DNA of 64,000 nucleotides from QFOX01 sp033763655 (lineage in GTDB: Bacteria > Pseudomonadota > Alphaproteobacteria > Rickettsiales > UBA3002): positions 62,001 through 126,000 of the forward strand of contig JANRKD010000026.1 of the NCBI GenBank assembly GCA_033763655.1, given 5' to 3'. The translations under genes were made by a program, and so were the position numbers. Numbering within the stretch: position 1 is the first letter of the stretch; the number at the start of each line of letters is the position of its first letter. Below the pieces are notes generated by a model, which was not told the DNA's origin, ran no database searches, and was given only the letters and a program-made list of their open reading frames with translations. Shown here piece by piece: positions 27,081-36,998 of the stretch.

Positions 27081-27467
27081 CTACCGTACAAAGACGTGCG
27101 TTTCGTCGTAGCGCAACCCGGGCTGCGCCTGCCCGCGAATCCGGATGCGGTCGGAAGGCACGCCGATCTGGTTCATGACGCGGATGACCGCGCGCGTGTT
27201 ATGGCCCGCGACGGCCTGCCATTGCTGATCCGTCTGCGCGTTGCCTGTCACCGGGGCGAGAGAAACCACCTCGAACGTCACCTCGGGCTTAACCGCGACC
27301 GCTTTGGCAATCGCGCCGTAAAGCTGCTGGTCGAAATAGACGCGGGGCTGATTGAACCGGATGGTCACAAGGGGCGGCACGGCCCCCGCCTCCGCCGCGC
27401 CGAGCGCAGGGGCGGTCACCATTATCACCAGCAGAACTGCGTGCGCGCACCGTAGGATTCGTCTCAT
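27081..27467 (-). CDS. Exported hypothetical protein
   Basis: 128 residues with a signal peptide (RCAHAVLLVIMVTAPALGAAEA). The mature part has IRFNQPRVYFDQQLYGAIAKA and ends RGQAQPGLRYDETHVFVR. This alternation, with a final RYDETHVFV, recalls periplasmic OmpA-like domains but no firm motif is seen. It lies upstream of and on the same strand as the pseudopilin-like gene, with a 77-bp gap, so joint expression is possible. Confidence 0.7.
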   Translation of the reverse strand: MRRILRCAHAVLLVIMVTAPALGAAEAGAVPPLVTIRFNQPRVYFDQQLYGAIAKAVAVKPEVTFEVVSLAPVTGNAQTDQQWQAVAGHNTRAVIRVMNQIGVPSDRIRIRGQAQPGLRYDETHVFVR

Positions 27468-27524
27468 GAAACTGGCCTAGCACGCTGCAAAAATCTGCGC
27501 AAGCCCACGTTCGTAAAAAGCTGC

Positions 27525-27553
27525 TTGCACTTGGGCGGCGAGTTGGTTAGTTT
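27525..27553 (+). promoter_or_regulatory. Promoter of tRNA-Arg
   Basis: TTGCAC at 27525-27530 and TAGTTT at 27548-27553 with a 17-bp spacer, ending 20 bp before the tRNA. Confidence 0.55.
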
Positions 27554-27573
27554 GCCGCTCCCTTAACGGGTGC

Positions 27574-27650
27574 GCACCCGTAGCTCAACTGGATAGAGCA
27601 TCTGACTACGAATCAGAAGGCTAGGAGTTCGAATCTCTTCGGGTGCGCCA
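27574..27650 (+). tRNA. tRNA-Arg(ACG)
   Basis: 77-nt cloverleaf. Acceptor arms GCACCCG / CGGGTGC, D-arm GCTC...GAGC, anticodon stem TCTGA / TCAGA around CTACGAA with anticodon ACG, T-arm with TTCGAAT, and an encoded CCA end. Confidence 0.97.
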
Positions 27651-27657
27651 TAAAACG

Positions 27658-27681
27658 GGGTTGCGCGAGCGACCCTTTTTT
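27658..27681 (+). terminator. Terminator of tRNA-Arg
   Basis: Stem GGGTTGC / GCGACCC (one G-T pair) with a GCGA tetraloop, then six T; starts seven bases after the CCA end. Confidence 0.88.
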
Positions 27682-27845
27682 GTGGCGCCCAGTGGGCTGA
27701 TTCGAACGAAGGAGTTCGAGCAAAAGCTTAGCGGCAGATGAACCGTGCAAGCAGCCATCATTTAGCCAATCGTAGATTTAATCTGCTATTGATGTAGAGT
27801 TCCTTGTGCCCTTAATATTGTTTCTAAGAAGAATGATTAAGCAAC

Positions 27846-28907
27846 ATGACAATATACCAAGACCTACAAACAGGACGGCTTCATGAATTTGATGAAGGAG
27901 TTGACCCATTTAAACTTAATGTATCCTGTTACAACCCTCTGTGGATAGGCTTTATTGCCCCGTATTCCCATATAATATCTGACGATGGAGATAAGTTAAA
28001 TCCAACCTTAGATGAGATTAATAACAACTCTTACAATGGGAAAAAACTCTCCGAGGCTGTGCTCGCCTTACCTCTTAAAAACTCTGAAAACGAATACGCC
28101 CTAATCAGTTATGATGGGGGCATTGCACTTCCTAGAAATAATGATTTCGCTGCCAACAATAAAGCATTCAAGGAACTGTCAAAAATCCTGTGTGCCTTAT
28201 TATTGGGAGGAGTGCATGTAGAAGCAGTGTATCCTCACGAAGTGTATTGCGGAAGTCTGAGCGGATTATCTAACGACTTGTTTTGTTATGCTTCCACCCG
28301 GCATTCTCTACTTCGTCATAATTGGGCATCTCTGGTAGACAGAGCGCTCCCGTTAACAAGCCCGCGATTTCTCTATATATCGGATCTGAAAAAAGCATAC
28401 GATGCCGGAAGTGCAATATTGGATGCTATCCCCCACCTTACGCCATCCTTCCTGCTATATGGCTACACTGCCATGATATATAATGACCCGAGTGATGCTC
28501 TGGCCAATTTTTGGGTTGTTGTAGAACAGCTAACCAGCAAAATACGAGGACAAAATCCTTCTAACCTTAAAAGCAGTCCATCCATATCCAAAAAACATGA
28601 AATTTTAAAAGAGAATAAGGTTATTTCCGAAGACTGTTTCGGTCGCCTAAATTCGGCCCGCAAGGAACGAAATAATCTTATGCACAAAGGTGAAATTCCG
28701 AATAGCACCGCTATTCAAAATGTCTGGTATAGTTTGCATGATCTTTTAGAAATAGCTTCAAAAATTAGTCCATTAGGAATGCGCAATTTAGTTCCCACCA
28801 AACAAACCGAAAGCAGCATTGTCGGCAAAATTGATTTGGATGAATGGTATGCGCTTACCAAACAGTTATCTGACCCATCAGCCGCGACTCATTCTAAAGT
28901 CAAATGA
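27846..28907 (+). CDS. HEPN-like domain protein beside tRNA-Arg (candidate defence gene)
   Basis: 353 residues from a gene strikingly AT-rich against its neighbours and placed 195 bp downstream of a tRNA, a common insertion site. The C-terminal part (about 215-305) has FWVVVEQLTSKI and then ARKERNNLMHKGE: Arg275-x4-His280 is the R-x4-6-H motif of HEPN ribonucleases. The N-terminal ~200 residues are of unknown fold, as in ApeA-type HEPN proteins that act against phages. Soluble, single gene, no toxin/antitoxin partner seen. The family label and defence role are inference from the motif and setting. Confidence 0.72.
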   Translation: MTIYQDLQTGRLHEFDEGVDPFKLNVSCYNPLWIGFIAPYSHIISDDGDKLNPTLDEINNNSYNGKKLSEAVLALPLKNSENEYALISYDGGIALPRNNDFAANNKAFKELSKILCALLLGGVHVEAVYPHEVYCGSLSGLSNDLFCYASTRHSLLRHNWASLVDRALPLTSPRFLYISDLKKAYDAGSAILDAIPHLTPSFLLYGYTAMIYNDPSDALANFWVVVEQLTSKIRGQNPSNLKSSPSISKKHEILKENKVISEDCFGRLNSARKERNNLMHKGEIPNSTAIQNVWYSLHDLLEIASKISPLGMRNLVPTKQTESSIVGKIDLDEWYALTKQLSDPSAATHSKVK

Positions 28908-29047
28908 CTATATGATAAAATTGCCACATTGCGGGCGGTATTCCTGCCCTGTCGCGGCGTGCAAAACGACCCCGGTTCCATTTCAAGATTGCTATTTTCC
29001 AGCCTCTGACTGAAAGATAGGGTTGAGCCATCAAGCTGGAGCGACCT

Positions 29048-29644
29048 ATGAGCGTACCGAACAACTCGCGCGCAAGCGATCTCGGGGCTATCCTGACTAC
29101 CGGCACCACCGGCTTTACAGTGCGCAAACGCACCGGCATCGGCCTGTTTTTCCATTTTTTCATTCTGGCCTGCATGGTAATGCTCGGCGTGTCGCTGCTG
29201 GTCTATTACAAATCGCCCGAAGGCAGCGCGCTGGCTGTCGCCATCGGCCTTGCGCTGGCCCTCATTGCCCAGAACCTCGAGAAGCAGAAGAAAAAGACGG
29301 AAGCGCTGGAATTCATGAACGCGCTGTTTTCCTCGGCGATTGGCAAGGGCTATGCATTCTGCTGCATCGTGAAAGCCAGCGGTGAAATTGTTTTCTACAA
29401 CCGCCCTTTTCAGGAAGTTTTCCCGAATTATGTGGCGCAAAAAACCCGTACACTCAAAAGCCTAACGGAACTTTATCATGTGCCGCAGGAACATGGCGAC
29501 GCGCTTAAAAGCCTGATTGAAGGCAACCGTACAGGCAGTGTCGCCACCCGCATCCACGCCGAAAACCAGCCGGAAAAAGCGATGACGTTCCATCTCGAAC
29601 CCATCGAGCGGCCCACGGGCTTTTTCCTCCTGCGCGGCCAATAG
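29048..29644 (+). CDS. Membrane protein with PAS-like domain
   Basis: 198 residues. Two membrane helices (about 30-55 and 61-76) are followed by a charged linker EKQKKKTEALEF and a PAS-like domain (about 90-195) containing AFCCIVKASGEIVFYNRPFQEVFP. No kinase, GGDEF or other output domain is attached, so it may sense and pass a signal by contact. GGAG precedes the ATG. Confidence 0.75.
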   Translation: MSVPNNSRASDLGAILTTGTTGFTVRKRTGIGLFFHFFILACMVMLGVSLLVYYKSPEGSALAVAIGLALALIAQNLEKQKKKTEALEFMNALFSSAIGKGYAFCCIVKASGEIVFYNRPFQEVFPNYVAQKTRTLKSLTELYHVPQEHGDALKSLIEGNRTGSVATRIHAENQPEKAMTFHLEPIERPTGFFLLRGQ

Positions 29645-29700
29645 GCGGCGGCGCATCAGCGCAGTTGCATCCCCCGAGCCGCTAGGTTACACCCGCGCGC

Positions 29701-31554
<1,854 letters not shown>

Positions 31555-31670
31555 GGCATTGGTACAATTCGCAGGGTAGCGGGGTAACAGGGGTGCAGGC
31601 CGAAATTTGCGCGCGGCAAAGGGGGGAGCTCCCCTTACTGACTACCGGCTACGGGTTGCTCCCTTTTCGC

Positions 31671-31960
31671 ATTTCCCTCCCCTAACCCCTCCCGCAGGCG
31701 GGAGGGGGATACTCCCCGGGTGGCGATTATTCACTTTCTTTACTGGCTACTGGCTACTGGCTACTGACTACTCCCTTTCCGCATTTCCCTCACCCCAGCC
31801 TCTCCCGCAGGCGGGAGGGGGATACTCCCCGGATGGCGATTATTCACTTTCTTTACTGGCTACTGGCTACTGGCTACTAGCTACTCCCTTTCCGCATTTC
31901 CCTCCCCTAACCCCTCCCGCAGGCGGGAGGGGGATACTCCCCGGGTAGCAAGGATGGATA
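31671..31960 (+). repeat. Tandem 112-113-bp repeat, about 2.6 copies
   Basis: Copies start at 31671, 31783 and 31896 (ATTTCCCTC). Each has the palindrome CCTCCCGC-AG-GCGGGAGG (CTCCCGC in copy 2), then GGGGATACTCCCCGG. The first two continue with GATTATTCACTTTCTTTACT and a run of TGGCTAC units. The third copy stops after the ATACTCCCCGG box. The second copy carries the CACCCCAGCCTC version also seen at 37.6 kb. Confidence 0.92.
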
Positions 31961-32046
31961 CTCTCCGGGTAGTGGATAGAGAACAGCGGAAGATAATAAA
32001 GGAAGAGGATAATGGATAGAGGACGGCGATCAACGAGGGGAGTCGC

Positions 32047-32135
32047 CCCCTCTCCCGCCTGCGGGAGAGGGCCGGGGTGAGGGCTGGGTAGCAAAGAAAG
32101 AGTCGCGCGGTGAGAGTCGAGAGTCGCGTGGCGCC
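32047..32135 (-). repeat. Composite intergenic repeat (palindrome box + GACTCTC box)
   Basis: Read on the minus strand: CCACGCGACTCTCGACTCTC, then TTTGCTACCC, then CCTCACCCCGGCCCTCTCCC and its mirror GCGGGAGAGGG, then GCGACTCCCC. The same order of boxes occurs on the plus strand at 37534-37640, and the first box alone at 12361. Confidence 0.85.
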
Positions 32136-32176
32136 AATCACGATTTACACCCCAGAGTTTACAGCCCCAACCCCAC

Positions 32177-32251
32177 GTGTCACCCCGTCGAATGACGGGG
32201 TCTACCTTGCTTAAAAAAAGACGGATGCCGTCATGAAAGACGGCATGGCAC
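32177..32251 (+). repeat. Two-hairpin dispersed repeat, copy 1
   Basis: First hairpin CCCCGTC-GAAT-GACGGGG, linker CTACCTTGCTTAAAA, second hairpin ATGCCGTC...GACGGCAT. Other copies: 37182-37247 (reversed) and 61266-61338. Confidence 0.9.
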
Positions 32252-32291
32252 GGGAGAGGGAAGCGGCCCCAACCCCACTTGTCACCCCGCC

Positions 32292-32879
32292 CTAATGCCA
32301 GCTCAGGTGGATGGTCAGGGGCTTACCACCCGCTGCCACCTTGAATTTCTGCTGCTTCTGCTGGTCATCCAGATCAGCCACCAGCGTATAACTGCCAACC
32401 GGCAAGCGCACATAAAGCAGCGGGCCAATTTCAACATCGAGCACTTCTTCGCTGTCGCCCTCTTTCGGGGTGCGGTGGATATGGACGCGGGCCTCATCGA
32501 CAAACTCCCCATCCACTTTCGCGCTCAGCACATGGAGGTTATAATCCGCCTTCGCCGCTTCGATGGAGGCGCGCTCATCGTCGCCCACACCGCCGGTCAC
32601 ATAGCTGACATCCGAACTGCTCTGCCCTTCATAACCGGTTTCGATGAGGGGGATTTCCTTCGGCGGCACCTTGCTCGGCTTTACTTTCGGGCGTGGCTTG
32701 CCAATGGTTGCCGGGTCGGGCGGGAACTCGATGGAAACATCCGCCGCCGCACCTTCCGGCAGGGCATTATGGTCGATTTCCTCAATGAATGCTTCCGCCT
32801 CATCCTCCGTGGCCATGGCAGGATAACTCGCCGTGGCGGCACAAAGGGCACAGAGTGTAATAATCGCGAAATGTTTCAT
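32292..32879 (-). CDS. Exported protein of unknown function
   Basis: 195 residues from ATG 32879, which gives a signal peptide (KHFAIITLCALCAATASYPAMA); an upstream ATG at 32927 is less likely. A Pro/Lys-rich linker (about 65-85) precedes a C-terminal beta-rich domain with YNLHVLSAKVDGEF, VDEARVHIH, LYVRLPVGSYTL and a final ITIHLSWH-like strand. That resembles carboxypeptidase-regulatory or transthyretin-like folds. Probably periplasmic. Confidence 0.75.
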   Translation of the reverse strand: MKHFAIITLCALCAATASYPAMATEDEAEAFIEEIDHNALPEGAAADVSIEFPPDPATIGKPRPKVKPSKVPPKEIPLIETGYEGQSSSDVSYVTGGVGDDERASIEAAKADYNLHVLSAKVDGEFVDEARVHIHRTPKEGDSEEVLDVEIGPLLYVRLPVGSYTLVADLDDQQKQQKFKVAAGGKPLTIHLSWH

Positions 32880-33183
32880 GGCCGCAGCTCCCTCACATCC
32901 GGTGAATCGAATAACAAACGCCCGCATAGAACATAGAATGCCAGAGGCTTATACGCTTCTTTGCACCGCCGCACAAGCAGCATCACCGCGCCCGCACGCT
33001 TGCCTATTATTTCATCACGCCACCGCCTTTTTAAGTGGCGGCGTGGCGCTTTTATAGGCGCCCCCAACAGAAGGTTTTGAAGGAGATTTACGCAATAATT
33101 CGCTGTATTAAATGACTTCCTGCCGCTATTGGGCAGTGTGGCACAGGCATTGCTGACCAGAATCACCCACCCACGAGTGCATC
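32880..33183. other. 304-bp gap between divergent genes, with the glnB promoter
   Basis: No gene. Contains the sigma-54 promoter at 33139-33154 and a single TGCACC half-site (32962-32967) but no full NtrC dyad that I can see. A local inverted repeat, CGCCAC...GTGGCG, lies near 33017-33040. Confidence 0.6.
33139..33154 (+). promoter_or_regulatory. Sigma-54 (RpoN) promoter of glnB-glnA
   Basis: TGGCAC at 33139-33144, five bases, TTGCT at 33150-33154: an exact match to the -24/-12 consensus TGGCAC-N5-TTGCW. Located 30 bp before glnB. Implies nitrogen-limited, NtrC-type activation. Confidence 0.9.
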
Positions 33184-33522
33184 ATGAAAAAAATTGAAGC
33201 GATTATAAAACCTTTCAAACTCGACGACGTGAAAGAAGCGCTGCAGGAAATCGGCCTGACCGGCATCACCGTCATCGAGGCACGCGGCTTTGGCCGCCAG
33301 AAAGGCCACACCGAACTCTACCGTGGGGCGGAATATGTCGTTGATTTCCTACCCAAGGTGAAAATTGAAATCATCGTCATGGACGACATGGTCGAGCGCA
33401 CGGTGGAGGCAATTGTCGCCGCCGCGCAGACCGGCCGCATCGGTGACGGCAAAATTTTTGTGCTCCCGGTCGATGATGTCATCCGCATCCGCACCGGCGA
33501 ACGCGGGCCAAACGCAATTTAA
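33184..33522 (+). CDS. glnB: Nitrogen regulatory protein PII
   Basis: 112-residue trimeric signal protein binding 2-oxoglutarate and ATP/ADP. Tyr51 in the T-loop (GHTELYRGAEY) is the uridylylation site. B-loop TGRIGDGKIFV and C-loop RIRTGERG are intact. It lies 44 bp before glnA, in one transcript from a sigma-54 promoter. Length and Tyr51 numbering match the family exactly. GlnB rather than GlnK is chosen because the neighbour is glnA and not amtB. Confidence 0.97.
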   Translation: MKKIEAIIKPFKLDDVKEALQEIGLTGITVIEARGFGRQKGHTELYRGAEYVVDFLPKVKIEIIVMDDMVERTVEAIVAAAQTGRIGDGKIFVLPVDDVIRIRTGERGPNAI

Positions 33523-33566
33523 GACCACACATGACATACCAAACACACACGAAAGGAACTACCGCC

Positions 33567-34973
33567 ATGTCTGCCAAAGAAGCCCTCGCCCTCATTCAAT
33601 CGAGCGAAGCCACCTTCGTGGATTTCCGCTTCACCGACCCGCGCGGCAAGTGGCAACACACCACCTATATGGCCAGCAAGGTCGATGCCGACAGCTTCGA
33701 GGACGGCATCATGTTCGATGGCTCGTCGATCAGCGGCTGGAAATCCATCAACGAATCCGACATGATTCTCATGCCCGATGCGAGCACCGCCTTCCTCGAC
33801 CCCTTCACCGCGCAGCCGACGGTGGTCATCACCTGCGACATTATCGAGCCATCGACCGGCCAGTCCTATGGCCGCGACCCGCGCAGCACCGCCAAAAAAG
33901 CTGAGGCCTACCTGAAATATACCGGCATCGGCGACACCGCGTATTTCGGCCCGGAGCTGGAGTTCTTTATGTTCGATGACGTGAAGTTCGACCACGGCAT
34001 GTTCAACAGCTTCTACCACCTCGAAAGCGAGGAAAACCCCTCGAACTCGGGCAAGGATTATGCGCATGGCAACCTTGGCCACCGCCCGGGCATCAAGGGC
34101 GGCTACTTCCCCGTTGCTCCGGTGGATTCCGCACAGGATATTCGCGGTGAAATGCTCACCACCCTCAGCGACGTGGGCATCACGCCGGTGCTGCATCACC
34201 ACGAAGTGGCCCCCAGCCAGCACGAACTCGGGTTCGACTTCAGCACCCTGACCTACACCGCGGATAACGTTCAGAAATACAAATACGTCATCCACAACGT
34301 CGCCAACACTTATGGCAAAACCGTGACCTTCATGCCCAAACCCGTCGCGGGCGATAATGGCTCGGGCATGCATGTGCATCAATCCATCTGGAAGGATGGC
34401 AAACCGCTGTTTGCAGGCAATGGCTATGCCGACCTCAGCGAAACCTGCCTCTATTACATCGGCGGCATCATCAAGCATGCCAAGGCGCTCAACGCCATCA
34501 CCAACGCCTCGACCAACAGCTACAAACGCCTTGTCCCGGGCTACGAAGCACCGGTGCTGCTCGCCTATTCGAGCCGCAACCGCTCGGCCTCCATCCGCAT
34601 TCCGTATGTGGCGAGCCCGAAAGCCAAACGCATTGAAACCCGCTTCCCCGATGCGACGGCGAACCCCTACCTCGCCTTCTCGGCACTGCTGATGGCGGGG
34701 CTGGATGGCATCGAGAACAAAATCCACCCCGGCGAGGCGATGGATAAAAACCTCTACGACCTGCCGCCGGAGGAGTTAAAAGACATTCCAACCGTCTGCC
34801 GCAGCCTGCGCGAGGCGGTCGAGGCGCTGCAGACCGACCGCGCCTTCCTCAAGAAAGGCGATGTCTTTAGCGATGACCAGCTCGACGCGCTGATTGCCCT
34901 GAAGATGGAGGAAATCGAGAAATGGGAAATGGCGCCCCACCCGCTCGAATTCAAAATGTACTATTCGGTGTGA
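33567..34973 (+). CDS. glnA: Glutamine synthetase type I
   Basis: Makes glutamine from glutamate, ammonia and ATP; dodecamer. 468 residues from ATG 33567 (ribosome site AAAGGAA). An upstream in-frame ATG at 33531 is unlikely. Metal and substrate motifs: FDGSSISGW, GPELEFFMFD, GYFPVAPVDSAQDIR, NGSGMHVHQS, and the adenylylation site Tyr397 in NLYDLPPEE, at the same number as in E. coli. Regulation is therefore expected both at the promoter (sigma-54, PII) and by adenylylation. Confidence 0.98.
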   Translation: MSAKEALALIQSSEATFVDFRFTDPRGKWQHTTYMASKVDADSFEDGIMFDGSSISGWKSINESDMILMPDASTAFLDPFTAQPTVVITCDIIEPSTGQSYGRDPRSTAKKAEAYLKYTGIGDTAYFGPELEFFMFDDVKFDHGMFNSFYHLESEENPSNSGKDYAHGNLGHRPGIKGGYFPVAPVDSAQDIRGEMLTTLSDVGITPVLHHHEVAPSQHELGFDFSTLTYTADNVQKYKYVIHNVANTYGKTVTFMPKPVAGDNGSGMHVHQSIWKDGKPLFAGNGYADLSETCLYYIGGIIKHAKALNAITNASTNSYKRLVPGYEAPVLLAYSSRNRSASIRIPYVASPKAKRIETRFPDATANPYLAFSALLMAGLDGIENKIHPGEAMDKNLYDLPPEELKDIPTVCRSLREAVEALQTDRAFLKKGDVFSDDQLDALIALKMEEIEKWEMAPHPLEFKMYYSV

Positions 34974-34992
34974 TGCGGCGGCATATAACGGA

Positions 34993-35023
34993 AAAGAGCG
35001 CTCCTCTGGGGGCGCTCTTTTTA
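34993..35023 (+). terminator. Terminator of glnB-glnA
   Basis: Stem AAAGAGCGC / GCGCTCTTT with a short GC-containing loop, ending in a T-run; 20 bp after the glnA stop. Confidence 0.92.
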
Positions 35024-35069
35024 TTTCCCTCTTGGCGATAGCATGCCCCGAATGCTAAACTTACGCCCT

Positions 35070-35822
35070 ATGAGCCGTACCGCCGCATCCACATCACACC
35101 AACGCGCCTTCACGCTGATCGAGCTCAGCATTGTGCTGGTGATTCTCGGCGTGCTGATTGGCGGCATCCTCACCGGGCGGGGCCTGATCCGCGCGGCGGA
35201 ATTACGCAGCGTCATGACCGAGGCCAACAACTACCTCACCGCCGCCGCTAATTTCCGCAGCCAATACCGTTATCAGGCAGGCGACATGCCCAACGCAGTC
35301 AGCTACTGGTCGAGCGCCAGCAACGGCAATGCCGACGGCCAGATTACCGGCGACGAGCGCTTCCAGTTCTGGTTCCAGCTCAATGCGGCAGGGATGGTTG
35401 AACAGCGCTTTTCGGGAGTAACGGGCAGTGGCGGCGCCAATGATTTTGTGCTTGGCAGCAACACCCCCGCTTCGCGCCTGCCGCTGACGGGCTTTGCCGC
35501 CACCTACGCCAACCTGACCGCGACCGCCAGCCATTACGCGGTGAATCTCGATAACAGCTTCACGTTTGGCGCCAGCATGGGCAGCAATGCGGGCGAACCG
35601 GTCAACGCCGCCCTCACCCCGACCGATGCCTTCACCCTCGACAGCAAGGCCGATGACGGCATCCCCGGCACAGGCAAATGGGTGGCAAACCTCACCGGCG
35701 GCGGCAATTTCGGCACCGCCACCGCCTGCAGCACCGATGCCAGCGGCACGGTTTACACGGGCGCTTACCGCACCACCATCGACACGGTAGCCTGTTCGTT
35801 TTTCATTATGATGGGGTATTGA
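35070..35822 (+). CDS. Pseudopilin-like protein with prepilin N-terminal motif
   Basis: 250 residues from ATG 35070 (another ATG at 35043). Prepilin-type signal QRA|FTLIELS followed by a pilin helix VLVILGVLIGG; Glu18 is at +5, but the residue before the cut is Ala13 instead of the usual Gly. The globular part carries NNYLTAAANFRSQYRYQAGDMPNA, seen in many alphaproteobacterial and gammaproteobacterial pseudopilins, and two late Cys. Probably a minor pilin or T2SS pseudopilin. No assembly genes nearby. Confidence 0.82.
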   Translation: MSRTAASTSHQRAFTLIELSIVLVILGVLIGGILTGRGLIRAAELRSVMTEANNYLTAAANFRSQYRYQAGDMPNAVSYWSSASNGNADGQITGDERFQFWFQLNAAGMVEQRFSGVTGSGGANDFVLGSNTPASRLPLTGFAATYANLTATASHYAVNLDNSFTFGASMGSNAGEPVNAALTPTDAFTLDSKADDGIPGTGKWVANLTGGGNFGTATACSTDASGTVYTGAYRTTIDTVACSFFIMMGY

Positions 35823-35841
35823 GTTTAAAGCGGACGCGCGC

Positions 35842-36396
35842 TTAAGTCGTCTGCCCGTGGCTCTGACTATAAAGCATCAGGGCAATGCTGTTATGGCGGG
35901 CTTTGAGTTCCTCGACGTCGTGCTTTTGCATGATACGATCGAGCGACAGCGCCACCATTTCGACAAAATTGGCGATCACCTGTTCGAGCTGGCGTTTGAT
36001 TTTTTTCAACACCAGATGCGCGGCGTTGCGGCGCTCGGTGACGCGCAGCGAGAAATCCGCCATCGCGATATAGACCTTGCGCAATGCACCTTCAACCTTG
36101 GTTTTTGCGGCTTTTTTGCGCTCCGCCTTACCCTCGCACAGGGCAATGTATTCTTCCGTCAGCACATCGGCGGATTCGCCAACCGTTTCCACCAGCGACT
36201 CGACCATGGCCAGTTGCATTTCCGGGTTCTCGGCGCTTTGCACCGTGGCCAGCAATTCATCGGCGAGGCTGTAAAGCTCGGTGATGTCATAATATTTCTG
36301 TTCCCAGATATTCATCTGGTTGGTTGCTGCGCTAGCCATCCCACTCACCTTAGATTCGTTGTTACCTGTTGTAGTTACGTTCGTCGTCATTGTCAT
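35842..36396 (-). CDS. Helical hypothetical protein
   Basis: 184 residues. Thr-rich N-terminus, then almost entirely helical and charged (about 30-170), with likely coiled-coil segments. No signal or membrane helix. It follows the glycine-rich gene upstream by 5 bp on the same strand, so the two are surely one operon. Family not recognised; it may be a chaperone-like or filament partner of the upstream protein. Confidence 0.75.
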   Translation of the reverse strand: MTMTTNVTTTGNNESKVSGMASAATNQMNIWEQKYYDITELYSLADELLATVQSAENPEMQLAMVESLVETVGESADVLTEEYIALCEGKAERKKAAKTKVEGALRKVYIAMADFSLRVTERRNAAHLVLKKIKRQLEQVIANFVEMVALSLDRIMQKHDVEELKARHNSIALMLYSQSHGQTT

Positions 36397-36401
36397 TACC
36401 C

Positions 36402-36998
36402 TTATGCCCCACGGCCATAGGCCGATTGCAGCTCATTCACATGCGCACCGCCTTCGCCGCTGATGTAACGGTTATAGGCTTCATCGGCATTCTGGCCACG
36501 CTCGGCGGCGACATTGCTGGCGAATTTACCTGGGCCTGCGGGCGCAACGCTTGTGCCGATATTGCCGATTCCTGCCGTATATGAGCTGAGCACCTGCGGT
36601 TTGCTGCCCAAGACCCCGGTGACGCCGCCAATAATTGATTCCGTCAATGCGCGGGCATGGGTGCCAAGCGTCGCGCCGGTGGCAACGCCGGAAGCGGCAT
36701 TCGCCCACCAGAAGCCCGTTCCTTCGCTGGCAAAGTTAACGCTGGTGCCGACAAACCCTGCGATGGCCGTCGTCGCCGCGCTGCCAAATTGGCCGCGAAA
36801 CAGCCATTGCGCCGATTCAATTGCCGTATCTACGTATCCGAGCAAGGCGCCGAAGGTGCCGCTTACAAAAGGAACTTTACCAAAAATATCGCCGATTTTT
36901 CGAATGCCCGGAATAAGGCTAATCCGGTTCGACCAACGCGTGAGCGGGCCTTTGCCGGTGCTGGTGTAGCTGTCGTCGATGTTGCCGAGTAATGCCAT
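36402..36998 (-). CDS. Glycine/alanine-rich hypothetical protein
   Basis: 198 residues with repeated small-residue hydrophobic stretches (for example SAATTAIAGFVGTSV and ASGVATGATLGT) that resemble glycine-zipper membrane-inserting segments, but no signal peptide. The C-terminus is polar. Such features occur in secreted pore-forming or structural proteins; function unknown. First gene of a two-gene operon with 35842-36396. Confidence 0.72.
   Translation of the reverse strand: MALLGNIDDSYTSTGKGPLTRWSNRISLIPGIRKIGDIFGKVPFVSGTFGALLGYVDTAIESAQWLFRGQFGSAATTAIAGFVGTSVNFASEGTGFWWANAASGVATGATLGTHARALTESIIGGVTGVLGSKPQVLSSYTAGIGNIGTSVAPAGPGKFASNVAAERGQNADEAYNRYISGEGGAHVNELQSAYGRGA

Larger units (their letters stand above)
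31555..32291. other. 737-bp gap filled with repeats; no gene seen
   Basis: Between uup and the minus-strand gene ending at 32292. Holds a 112-113-bp tandem repeat (31671-31960), an inverted composite repeat (32047-32135), a two-hairpin repeat (32177-32251) and two copies of the CCCCAACCCCAC-TGTCACC piece (around 32165 and 32270). Short frames here are compositional artefacts. Confidence 0.8.

Noticed and set aside
27574..28907. Genomic island with duplicated tRNA end
   Set aside because: I found no second copy of the tRNA-Arg 3' end after the AT-rich gene and no integrase, so borders cannot be claimed.
31671..31960. Possible CRISPR array
   Set aside because: Units are directly joined 112-bp repeats without unique spacers, and no cas gene is present.
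33519..34727. 402-codon minus-strand frame opposite glnA
   Set aside because: Shadow of glnA, whose identity is certain.
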